A stretch of DNA of 64,000 bases from Clostridia bacterium (lineage in GTDB: Bacteria; Bacillota; Clostridia; Oscillospirales; Acutalibacteraceae): the NCBI GenBank assembly GCA_017379935.1, contig JAFNVC010000028.1:1-64000 (forward strand), in the 5' to 3' direction. The position numbers were made by a program, and so were the translations under genes. The notes under the pieces were generated by a model. It had not been told where the DNA came from, did no database searches, and was given only the letters and a program-made list of their open reading frames with translations. Shown in pieces: positions 43,511 through 52,300 of this stretch; the stretch's first letter is position 1, and every line of letters begins with the position of its first letter.

Positions 43511-44539
43511 ATGAGCAATTTTAAAGATAAGGTACTTGTCATCACGGGCGGAACAGGCAGCTTCGGCAATGCGGTGCTCAACCGCTTTCTGACATCCGAT
43601 ATCGGAGAAATCAGAATCGTTTCCCGCGATGAGAAAAAGCAGGACGATATGCGTCACGAGTATCAGCTCAGATTCCCCGAATATTCATCAAAAATCAAGT
43701 TCTACATCGGTGATGTGCGCGACTACAACTCTATTGTCGGCGCGTTCCGCGGTGCGGACTATGTTTTCCACGCGGCGGCACTCAAGCAGGTTCCCTCCTG
43801 CGAATTCTATCCGATGGAGGCTGTAAAGACGAATGTTGTAGGCTCGGATAATGTTATTACCGCCTGTGTTGAAAACGGCGTAAAGAAGGCAGTTTTTCTC
43901 TCAACGGATAAGGCGGCATATCCTATCAATGCTATGGGTATGAGCAAGGCTATGATGGAAAAGAACGTTATTGCGCGCTCCCGTCAGATGCTCGAGGGTG
44001 ACCCCGTGCTTTGTCTTACACGCTACGGTAACGTTATGGCGTCAAGAGGTTCGGTTATTCCTCTGTTCTGCGAGCAGATTGCGGACGGCAAGAAGCTTAC
44101 CGTAACCAACCCCGATATGACACGCTTTATGATGACTCTCAACGATGCGGTTGACCTCGTTCTTTATGCATTTGAGAACGGTGAGCAGGGTGATCTTTTC
44201 GTACAGAAGGCTCCCGCCGCAACAATCGAAACTCTTGCAAAGGCTGTGCTTGAGCTCAAGGGCTCTGATGTAGGTTACAGCTGTATCGGCAGCCGTCACG
44301 GCGAAAAGCTCTACGAGGTGCTTGTCACAACGGAGGAAATGCTCCGTGCTGAAGATCTCGACGGCTTCTACCGCATCTCTGCAGATAACAGAAATCTTAA
44401 CTATGATATCTACGTTTCGAACGGCAACAAGGAGCTTGAGACGGTTGATCAGTACACGTCTCATAACACCGAGCGTCTAAGCGTTGAGGAAATGAAGCAG
44501 CTTCTTCTTAAATTAAAATTATTTGGTGGTTTGTACTGA
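43511..44539 (+). CDS. capE: UDP-GlcNAc 4,6-dehydratase/5-epimerase, CapE type
   Basis: CapE starts the conversion of UDP-GlcNAc to UDP-N-acetyl-L-fucosamine. The 342-residue SDR protein has the NAD loop ITGGTGSFGNAV near residue 12. It also has STDKAAYPINAMGMSKAMME, in which Met replaces Tyr of the usual YxxxK pair (MGMSK), as described for CapE and FlaA1 proteins. AAGGAG precedes the ATG at 43511. The stop is one base before capF. Presence of capF and capG directly after it supports this role. Confidence 0.93.
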   Translation: MSNFKDKVLVITGGTGSFGNAVLNRFLTSDIGEIRIVSRDEKKQDDMRHEYQLRFPEYSSKIKFYIGDVRDYNSIVGAFRGADYVFHAAALKQVPSCEFYPMEAVKTNVVGSDNVITACVENGVKKAVFLSTDKAAYPINAMGMSKAMMEKNVIARSRQMLEGDPVLCLTRYGNVMASRGSVIPLFCEQIADGKKLTVTNPDMTRFMMTLNDAVDLVLYAFENGEQGDLFVQKAPAATIETLAKAVLELKGSDVGYSCIGSRHGEKLYEVLVTTEEMLRAEDLDGFYRISADNRNLNYDIYVSNGNKELETVDQYTSHNTERLSVEEMKQLLLKLKLFGGLY

Positions 44540-44540
44540 T

Positions 44541-45758
44541 ATGAAAATACTTGTAACGGGTGCGGCGGGATTTGTCGGAAAAAATCTCTGCGAAGCACTT
44601 AAAAATGTACGCGACGGCAAGGACAGGACTCATCCTGCCCTGAATATCGAAGAAATTTTCGAATACGACCTGAACAATACGTCCGAGGAGCTGGACTCTT
44701 TCTGTGAAAAAGCAGGTTTTGTGTTCAATCTCGCAGGCGTGAACAGACCTGTCAATCCCGAAGAGTTTATGCAGGGAAATGTTGAATTCCCAAACGAGCT
44801 TCTGTCACTTTTACAGAAGCATTCCAACACCTGTCCGATTATGCTTGCAAGCTCCGTTCAGGCTACACTTATCGGCAGATATGCTGAGGGTGATTACGGC
44901 AAGAGCAAGCGCGCGGGCGAGGATTTATACTTTGATTATTCCGAAAAAACGGGCGCAAAGGTGCTTGTGTACCGTTTCCCGAACATCTTCGGCAAATGGT
45001 GCAGACCGAACTACAACAGCGCGGTCGCGACCTTCTGCAATAATATAGCAAACGACCTTCCGATAACGGTCAACAATCCCGAGACTCAGCTCGAGCTTTT
45101 ATACATCGATGACCTTGTTGACGAGATGCTCTGCGCGCTTGAGGGCAACGAGCACCGCTGTGAGTTCGACGGTGTAAACGCAGTTCTCTGCGAGGACGGA
45201 AAATTCTGTGCCGTTCCCGTAACTCATAAGGCTACGCTCGGCGAAATCACAGATTTGTTATATGCCTTCCACAATCAGCCGGAAACTCTGCTTATGCCCG
45301 AGATTCCATACGGCTCGTTTGCGAAAAAGCTTTATTCAACATATCTCTCATATCTTCCGAAGGAAAAGGTGTCATTTCCGCTTAAAATGAACGTCGATGC
45401 ACGCGGCAGCTTTACCGAGCTTCTCCGCACGGCGAATAACGGTCAGTTCTCGGTCAATATTTCAAAGCCGGGAATCACAAAGGGCGAGCATTGGCATAAT
45501 ACAAAGTGGGAATTTTTCATCGTCGTTTCGGGCAGAGGTCTTATTCAGATGAGAAAAATCGGCTCGGATGAGGTGTTGAATTTTGAGGTCAGCGGTGAAA
45601 AAATCGAAGCTGTTCATATGCTTCCGGGATACACACATAACATCATCAACCTTTCCGACACCGAGGATATGGTGACGCTGATGTGGGCTAACGAATGCTT
45701 TGATCCTGCAAAGCCCGACACATTCTTTGAAAAAGTTGAAGCAGAAAAGGGATGCTGA
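44541..45758 (+). CDS. capF: CapF-type bifunctional SDR/cupin enzyme
   Basis: CapF carries out the next steps to UDP-N-acetyl-L-talosamine in the UDP-FucNAc pathway. The 405-residue protein has an N-terminal SDR domain (VTGAAGFVGKNLCEAL) and a C-terminal zinc cupin (about 280-400). The metal-binding GEHWHNTKWEFF and LPGYTHNI stretches are visible. The two-domain order and length match CapF. It starts one base after capE and ends one base before capG, so translation is tightly coupled. Confidence 0.94.
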   Translation: MKILVTGAAGFVGKNLCEALKNVRDGKDRTHPALNIEEIFEYDLNNTSEELDSFCEKAGFVFNLAGVNRPVNPEEFMQGNVEFPNELLSLLQKHSNTCPIMLASSVQATLIGRYAEGDYGKSKRAGEDLYFDYSEKTGAKVLVYRFPNIFGKWCRPNYNSAVATFCNNIANDLPITVNNPETQLELLYIDDLVDEMLCALEGNEHRCEFDGVNAVLCEDGKFCAVPVTHKATLGEITDLLYAFHNQPETLLMPEIPYGSFAKKLYSTYLSYLPKEKVSFPLKMNVDARGSFTELLRTANNGQFSVNISKPGITKGEHWHNTKWEFFIVVSGRGLIQMRKIGSDEVLNFEVSGEKIEAVHMLPGYTHNIINLSDTEDMVTLMWANECFDPAKPDTFFEKVEAEKGC

Positions 45759-45759
45759 A

Positions 45760-46938
45760 ATGAAACTTGATTATTCAGATTGCTCATTTAAAAATAACGG
45801 CAAATTAAAGCTGCTTATTATCGTCGGCACAAGACCGGAAATCATCCGTCTTTCCGCGGTTATAAACAAGTGCCGCAAGTATTTTGACTGTATGCTTGCT
45901 CATACGGGACAGAATTATGACTATAATCTCAACGGTATTTTCTTCAGGGATCTTAAGCTTGATGATCCCGAGGTATATATGGATGCTGTGGGAGATGACC
46001 TCGGCGCGACGGTCGGTAATATCATCAACTGCTCATATAAGCTGATGTGCGCCGTAAAGCCCGATGCGCTTCTCATCCTCGGCGACACCAACTCCTGCCT
46101 TTCGGCAATCTCGGCAAAGCGTCTGCATATTCCCGTATTCCATATGGAAGCCGGCAACCGCTGCAAGGACGAGTGCCTTCCCGAGGAGACAAACCGCCGT
46201 ATAGTTGACATCATTTCTGATGTAAATCTCGCTTATTCCGAGCATGCAAGACGTTATCTTGCCGACTGCGGCTGTGCGCCCGAAAGAACCTACGTCACGG
46301 GCTCGCCGATGGCAGAGGTTCTGGCGGAAAATCTTGATTCAATCAGAAGCTCCGATATTCTTACGAGACTCGGACTTGAAAAGAAAAAATATATCCTTCT
46401 CTCCGCACACCGCGAGGAGAATATCGATTCGGACAAAAACTTTATTTCTCTTTTCACGGCAATCAACGAGATTGCGAAAAAGTATGATGTTCCCGTGCTT
46501 TATTCCTGCCATCCGAGAAGCCGTAAGAAGCTCGAAAGCACAGGCTTTGAGCTTGACGAAAGAGTTGTTATGCACGAGCCGCTCGGCTTCCACGATTACA
46601 ACAATCTTCAGATAAATGCGCTTGCAGTTATCTCTGACAGCGGCACGCTTCCCGAGGAAAGCGTGTTCTTCACCTCGGTCGGTCACAGCTTCCCCGCAGT
46701 TTGCATCCGCACCTCGACCGAAAGACCTGAGGCGCTTGACAAGGCGGGCTTCATCCTTGCGGGTATTGATAAGGCTTCCCTCCTGCAGGCGGTGGAAACT
46801 GCAATCGAAATGGGTGACTGCGCTGATTACGGCATTATGGTGCCCGACTATGCGGACAAAAATGTCTCGACAAAGGTCGTCAAGATTATCCAGAGCTATA
46901 CGGGTATCGTCAACCGTGTTGTGTGGAAAAAGCTTTGA
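45760..46938 (+). CDS. capG: UDP-N-acetylglucosamine 2-epimerase family, CapG type
   Basis: The 392-residue enzyme belongs to the WecB/CapG family. Visible blocks are IIVGTRPEIIRLS, LAHTGQNYDYNLN, HMEAGNRC, LLSAHREENI and ISDSGTLPEES. Behind capE and capF it should epimerise UDP-N-acetyl-L-talosamine to UDP-N-acetyl-L-fucosamine. The start MKLDYSDCSF follows a weak AAGGGA. Gene order capE-capF-capG equals that of Staphylococcus aureus type 5/8 capsule loci. Confidence 0.94.
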   Translation: MKLDYSDCSFKNNGKLKLLIIVGTRPEIIRLSAVINKCRKYFDCMLAHTGQNYDYNLNGIFFRDLKLDDPEVYMDAVGDDLGATVGNIINCSYKLMCAVKPDALLILGDTNSCLSAISAKRLHIPVFHMEAGNRCKDECLPEETNRRIVDIISDVNLAYSEHARRYLADCGCAPERTYVTGSPMAEVLAENLDSIRSSDILTRLGLEKKKYILLSAHREENIDSDKNFISLFTAINEIAKKYDVPVLYSCHPRSRKKLESTGFELDERVVMHEPLGFHDYNNLQINALAVISDSGTLPEESVFFTSVGHSFPAVCIRTSTERPEALDKAGFILAGIDKASLLQAVETAIEMGDCADYGIMVPDYADKNVSTKVVKIIQSYTGIVNRVVWKKL

Positions 46939-46950
46939 GGGAGGTAAATT

Positions 46951-47232
46951 ATGTCTGACAGAATTTATAAAATCAAGCCGAAATACATCCTGCGCGAAAT
47001 CGCGGGCGAGTATCTCGCAATCCCTCTTGAGGGTGCGGACGACAGCGCAACCTCGCAGATAATCATTCTTAATGAGGTCAGTTCGTTCTTCTGGGAAAGG
47101 CTTCAGCAGGGCGCGACAGAGGCTCAGCTTGTAAGTGATTTGACTGCGGAATTCGAGGTCACACGCGAAGAGGCTCAGGCTGATTTACAGGAATTTCTTA
47201 CAATGCTTGAAGAATCGGGATTTTTTGAATAA
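46951..47232 (+). CDS. PqqD family protein (RiPP recognition element)
   Basis: PqqD-like proteins bind the leader of a peptide substrate and present it to a radical SAM enzyme. The 93-residue protein has the winged-helix pattern of the family: beta strands to about 40, then LNEVSSFFWERLQQGAT, a second helix (VSDLTAEFEV) and a terminal helix (LQEFLTMLEESGFF). GGGAGG precedes the ATG, 12 bp after capG, so it shares the cap transcript. The likely partners, an HPr-kinase-like gene and a radical SAM gene, follow after a terminator and a new promoter. Confidence 0.88.
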   Translation: MSDRIYKIKPKYILREIAGEYLAIPLEGADDSATSQIIILNEVSSFFWERLQQGATEAQLVSDLTAEFEVTREEAQADLQEFLTMLEESGFFE

Positions 47233-47262
47233 AAACTGAATAAATATAAAAAAAGACAGCTG

Positions 47263-47297
47263 ACGCTTGCGGAAAACAAAATCTGCGGGCGTTTTTT
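47263..47297 (+). terminator. Terminator of the cap-PqqD operon
   Basis: ACGCTTGCGGA pairs, with G-U wobbles, with TCTGCGGGCGT, followed by TTTTT. Confidence 0.7.
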
Positions 47298-47332
47298 GTA
47301 TATTTTGGCAATAAAATAGAAAGGTGTAAACC

Positions 47333-47362
47333 TTGACACTTAAATGCTCACTGTAGTATAAT
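47333..47362 (+). promoter_or_regulatory. Promoter of the kinase-rSAM-VWA-peptide operon
   Basis: Consensus TTGACA (47333-47338), 18-bp spacer, perfect TATAAT (47357-47362). Confidence 0.82.
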
Positions 47363-47393
47363 AAAGTAGATTATAAGAGTGGGTTATTGTCCG

Positions 47394-48248
47394 ATGAAAA
47401 AGTATTATTCCGTTTGCCAACAGAATATTTGCATCGAATCCCCGTTTTTTCCGGATGAAAATCCGGATTGGAGGCTGTTCGAAATCGCACCGACGGATAC
47501 GGATATTTTTGTGAGCTGTCACTTGTGCGAGACGCTTCCGCCGTCATATCCGACGGAACGCGGTATAGGTAACGACACCTTTGTTTCTCTTGGTGACGGG
47601 GGCGTATGCAGACGTATTGATATGGCAATTCATCCGGGCGTAAAAACCTTTTATAACCACCTTGAAGGTAAATCGGCTGAGGCTTATTTTACAAAAGAAA
47701 GTCTGCCGATAATGATGGACTCACGCTATATGTGGAATTCGATAGCGGCGGCACAGCTTCTTTTGTCGCACGGCGCACTGTTTATGCACGCGTCGTATAT
47801 CGAGCATAACGGCAAGGCGATTCTCTTTTCGGGAAAATGCGGAATCGGCAAGAGCACGCAGGCGGCTCTTTGGGAAAAGCACCGCTCGGCGCGCATCGTC
47901 AACGGTGATAAAGCGGGCTTGCTTGTCACGGCTGAAGGTGTTTCAGCATGCGGACTACCGTTCTGCGGAACGAGCGGAATCTGCAATAACGTCACGATGC
48001 CGCTCGGCGCGATAGTCCTTCTCTCTCAGGGTGAAAATAACAAAGCAGAACGCGTTACGGGTGCTCAGGCGCTGGTCGATGTGATGTCGAATATTTATCT
48101 CGATTTCGCGGTGCCCAACGAGCAGCAGCTGTGCGTTGACCTGCTGTTACGTGTTTTTAAAAAAGTACCGGTGTTCCGATTGACGTGCACGCCTGACGAA
48201 AGAGCTGTCCGTGCGCTCGAGGAGGCACTCGGGAAGGAGGCGGTCTGA
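47394..48248 (+). CDS. HPr-kinase-like ATPase
   Basis: The 284-residue protein resembles the C-terminal kinase domain of HPr kinase and related PEP-carboxykinase-like ATPases. Walker A is GKCGIGKST (147-155), preceded by H132 in LFMHASYI, and FCGTSGICNN may be a substrate loop. The first 110 residues are not recognised. HprK-like proteins occur with PqqD in peptide-modification loci, and some phosphorylate lasso peptides. Here no lasso cyclase is present. The ATG at 47394 is chosen over a GTG at 47379 because GAGTGGG stands at a workable distance; this is a weak site. The stop overlaps the next start by one base (TGATG). Confidence 0.82.
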   Translation: MKKYYSVCQQNICIESPFFPDENPDWRLFEIAPTDTDIFVSCHLCETLPPSYPTERGIGNDTFVSLGDGGVCRRIDMAIHPGVKTFYNHLEGKSAEAYFTKESLPIMMDSRYMWNSIAAAQLLLSHGALFMHASYIEHNGKAILFSGKCGIGKSTQAALWEKHRSARIVNGDKAGLLVTAEGVSACGLPFCGTSGICNNVTMPLGAIVLLSQGENNKAERVTGAQALVDVMSNIYLDFAVPNEQQLCVDLLLRVFKKVPVFRLTCTPDERAVRALEEALGKEAV

Positions 48249-49357
48249 TGCCCTCAGAATATGACCGTCTGATCGACTCGCTTTTCACTAAGGCGGAAGC
48301 GACGGGTGTACCGCTTTCGGGTACGTTCGAGCTGACGTCAAGGTGCTCGCTGGATTGCAAAATGTGCTACATCCACCGCAAGGAGAATGACCGCGAAGCG
48401 ATGCAGTGCGAAAAGCCGACCGAATGGTGGCTTGAACTTGCAAGGACGGCGAAGGATGCAGGAATGTTACTGCTGCTGCTGACGGGCGGTGAGCCGCTTG
48501 TGAGGCGCGATTTCGAGGAAATCTACCTCGCGTGCCGTTCGATGGGCTTGCTCGTGAGCGTGAACACGAATGCGACGTTGATTGACGAAAAAAAGGTGCG
48601 GTTTTTCAAGGAAAATCCACCGCAGAAATTAAATATCACGCTGTACGGAGCGTCGGAGGAAACCTACGCAGACCTCTGCGGGGACGGCAAGGCGTACGGC
48701 AGGGTAATAAAAGCGATCCGCGCGTTGAAGGAGGCTGGAGTTAAGGTCAGGCTTAACTATACACTGACGCCGTACAACGCGAAGGATAAGGAAAAAATAT
48801 TTGAATTCGCAAAAGAGGAAGGTCTGGAGCTGCAGGCGGTGAGCTATATGTATCCGCCGGTAAGAGCGAAGGGCGCAGAGGACATCGAACGCTTGTCCGC
48901 GAAGGATGCGGCGGCGGCGCAGTTCAACTGGCAGCGCAAGAGGCTGGGCGACGAAACCTTCCGAAAGCTGCTCGAATTCAAGGTAAACAGCCCGATAGTA
49001 ACGACGGCTGAAGAAGGCTGCGGCGAGCGCATCAGCTGCAGAGCGGGCTCAACAGTGTTCTGGGTAACGTGGAACGGAGTGATGACTCCGTGCGGAATGA
49101 TGAACGAGCCGAAGGCGCAGATAGAAAAAGCAGAGGATTTTAGCGCGGCGTGGGAGAAAATCCGCGCAAGGCGTAAAAATATAATAATGCCGGTCGAGTG
49201 TGCGCGGTGCAGATGGCGCAGGATATGTGACCTGTGTGCGGCGGTATCGTACGCGGAGACGGGCAGATTTGACGGCAAGCCGCAATACGCGTGCGAGAAG
49301 GCGCACGAATACGGCAAGCTGTGTCAGGAGTTTTTGAACCCCGGCGAGAAAACATAA
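48248..49357 (+). CDS. Radical SAM/SPASM enzyme, probable peptide or protein maturase
   Basis: The 369-residue protein has the cluster motif CSLDCKMC (C33, C37, C40) and LLTGGEPLVRRDF for SAM binding. Its SPASM-type C-terminus carries many cysteines: CGERISC, then TPCGMM, CARCRWRRICDLC and YACEKAHEYGKLC. SPASM enzymes bind auxiliary iron-sulfur clusters and often modify peptides or proteins. GGAGG precedes the ATG, which overlaps the kinase stop. The gene is clearly GC-richer than its neighbours (39 of 60 bases at 48901-48960), which suggests a different origin. The downstream surface protein and peptide are candidate substrates. Confidence 0.9.
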   Translation: MPSEYDRLIDSLFTKAEATGVPLSGTFELTSRCSLDCKMCYIHRKENDREAMQCEKPTEWWLELARTAKDAGMLLLLLTGGEPLVRRDFEEIYLACRSMGLLVSVNTNATLIDEKKVRFFKENPPQKLNITLYGASEETYADLCGDGKAYGRVIKAIRALKEAGVKVRLNYTLTPYNAKDKEKIFEFAKEEGLELQAVSYMYPPVRAKGAEDIERLSAKDAAAAQFNWQRKRLGDETFRKLLEFKVNSPIVTTAEEGCGERISCRAGSTVFWVTWNGVMTPCGMMNEPKAQIEKAEDFSAAWEKIRARRKNIIMPVECARCRWRRICDLCAAVSYAETGRFDGKPQYACEKAHEYGKLCQEFLNPGEKT

Positions 49358-49393
49358 GTTTCGCAAGAGACGGAACTCACAGGAGGTAATTTT

Positions 49394-52300
49394 ATGAAAA
49401 CATCAAAGAGAATCGTATCATTTTTGCTTTCAGCGATAATGGTTGTAACAACCTTCCTCGCTGTCGGCCCGGTGTTTACGATCGAATCGGCTGCTGCTGA
49501 TACTCCGATAACAATCGGCCATATCACCCAGCAGAGAGTTGTTTTTGATGCGGACGGCAAGTACGATCTGTTATATGAAGGCTATCGTAACAGGTTTTTT
49601 ACCGGTGCAGAATCTAACGGTCCGACAAACTTTGTCATTCCCGGATTGGCAGAGAAGGACAACTATACTCCGCAGGGTATGACGTATTGGGCAGAGAAGG
49701 AATGGATTCTTATCTCAGCTTACCATGCTGCATCGAGCAACAAGAACAATTCTGTTATATATGCCCTTGATGCCAAGACAACGGAGTTTGTAGCATTGTT
49801 TAATATTCAAAATGCTGACGGCACATGGAACTATAGTCATGGCGGTGGTATCGCTGCGTCTAACTATAACTTCTACTATGCTGACTCTGCGTCGGGTTCG
49901 GATGAAGGTAGCCGAATAAGTTACCTTCCTCTTTCTGATATGGATGTAACACCCGGAACGGTGAAAACGATTAAAATATATGATTCTATTGAGTGTAGTG
50001 CGGAACTCAACGGCGCAAACACATCATACTGCTGTTACAATGAAGGTGTTCTCTGGACGGGCAATTTCCATTTCTGGAATGAAGACAAATATGACCAGTG
50101 GGCACACCCGGAGTATAAGAGCATGCTCGTCGGATACAGACTTAGCGGTAACGATTCAACTGAGGAATGGAACAATCTGACTAAAGCTGAAAACGGAGAG
50201 GCGAAATCGGACTGTGCGGGTAACCCGACATATGTAGTTGCGATTGACAACAGTATCGACCGTATTCAGTATGCGATGGTTGATAAGGGTAAACTATACA
50301 TCAGCCGTTCATGGTCTCGATATGAGTCAGACAACCACATACGAGAGCTTGATGTCTGTGATTTCGACCTTAATGATCCCGGTAACATAGAGATTACCAT
50401 AAATAACGTAAAAAGACGAGGACATTATGTAAGCTTGGATAATGTAACACGTTTTGGTGGAGGTAAAGGTGAAGCAGGCGCCAAAAAGTGTCTGTATATG
50501 GGCGAAGCTCTTTGTGTTATTGATGACTATCTCTATATTTTTGGCGAGGGTGCAGCGTATAACTATCGTGTGCTTAAATCAAATGATCACACTTGTGAAG
50601 AGCCTATCGATGTTATCTGGAAAATCGACCAGCATGCTATTATAGGCAATCACCGACCGGCTGAAGAGCTTGATGCCAGCCATTACGAAAAGGTGAACAG
50701 TCTCAGTGATATTACACCTGAGGATGAATATATTATTCTTCATAAATCTCAGCTTAAGGACCCTGTTACACAGAAGGAGATACTCTATCTGCTTAATTCC
50801 GATGGCGGTTACGGCATCCGCAAGCTTCCTAAGGATGATAATCCTACCTCGCTGAGCACAGGCGACTCTGTAGGTATGCTTCCGTATACTATCACAAGAT
50901 ATTCGGAAGAGGATAACGGAGAAATCCTCCATATTGAAAGCACGGATGACGAAAACCGTTCAATAAGATGGAAAATCAGCGGAGCAAATTCAGGCAATCT
51001 CAGAATTGCTAATGTGGATAATTATTACGAAAATCACCCGTATCTGTTCTTTACGGGTCGACATATTGTAATGTCATCGACAAGCAATACACTTTTGTCG
51101 GGAATGCAGCTGTTACCGGTTGAAGGTAAACCCGGCACCTTCTACATTGCAAGCACAAGAGCTAATTTCTATGAATCTTATCTCTGGTGTAATGACGGTA
51201 CTGTTCCCGAATATATAGATAAGTATACAAATTATTACCAGAGCTATGCATACAATTTAGGTAACTATAACGGCCACGTTGAGGTTACAGGTACATTCCA
51301 CCCGGATGCAACCGGTACGGCATACGGAAAAGGAGATCAGGGATCCGCAACAAAAGACCTTATAGGTACAGCCATTACCGAGGACCAGTATTATCTCGGC
51401 GAGTTCAACATTTACAAGAGAATAGAGAATCAGTCGGCATCTACTGCTGAGACCCGTGTGTATACCGATCTTGACCTTGCCTTGCAGGCGGACGGCACTT
51501 ATGACCTTACTCTTGAGGCTTATACAGTAGGTGATAAGCAGATCGCAAAAACAGAAAACAACTCAAAACCCACAGACTATGTTTTTGTTGTTGACGCATC
51601 CTCGAGTATAGCGTATGAGGAAGGTGATGGTAGACATGGAGATTCATCGGGATTCATACGTTGGGGCGGTACTGACAGACCAAATGAAGATTTGCGCTAC
51701 AATTCAATTGCGGCAGGTAAGATATATGCGCTTCATGCCGCTGACGGTAAATATTATAAATTAACGGTTGGTACAGATGTAGAAGGAGATGAGCCATCGC
51801 AACATGGTTGTGAGAGCAAATGCACTGTATGGATCTCTTATTGGCATGAGCCGACCCAAACAAGGTATTATGCAAATTATAAGGTGGGAGAAGATTGCAT
51901 AGCGACGTTTACAACAAATAGGCCCCAGAAAGGCAATGACGATGCTCTTAATATAGCTTGCAAACCGGATAAACTTGACGATAACAATCCGATTGTCTTA
52001 AAAAAATTCCAACACTTTGAAAAGTATACCGGTAATGCGAGCCGAAGGGCAGCTCTTAACACTCTTGTTATTGAAATGTCCAGACAGATTTTTGAACAGG
52101 ATACTAAGAATCGTGTTGCTTTTGTTCAGTTTGGCACATCGCAAAATGCGATTACGGGCTCTGCATGGCAGAATTCAGGCTTCTATACCAATTCTTCAAC
52201 ATCTATGATTAGCGCCGGTACCACGGCGACAAATGCACAGTATGCGGCAGCCTTCCATTCAGAGTCACAGTTTGCTAATCTTCAGCAAGCAGTTTTGACT

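Noticed and set aside
47394-49357. Lasso peptide locus
   Set aside because: PqqD-like and HprK-like proteins occur in such loci, but no asparagine-synthase-like cyclase or transglutaminase-like B2 protease is present.
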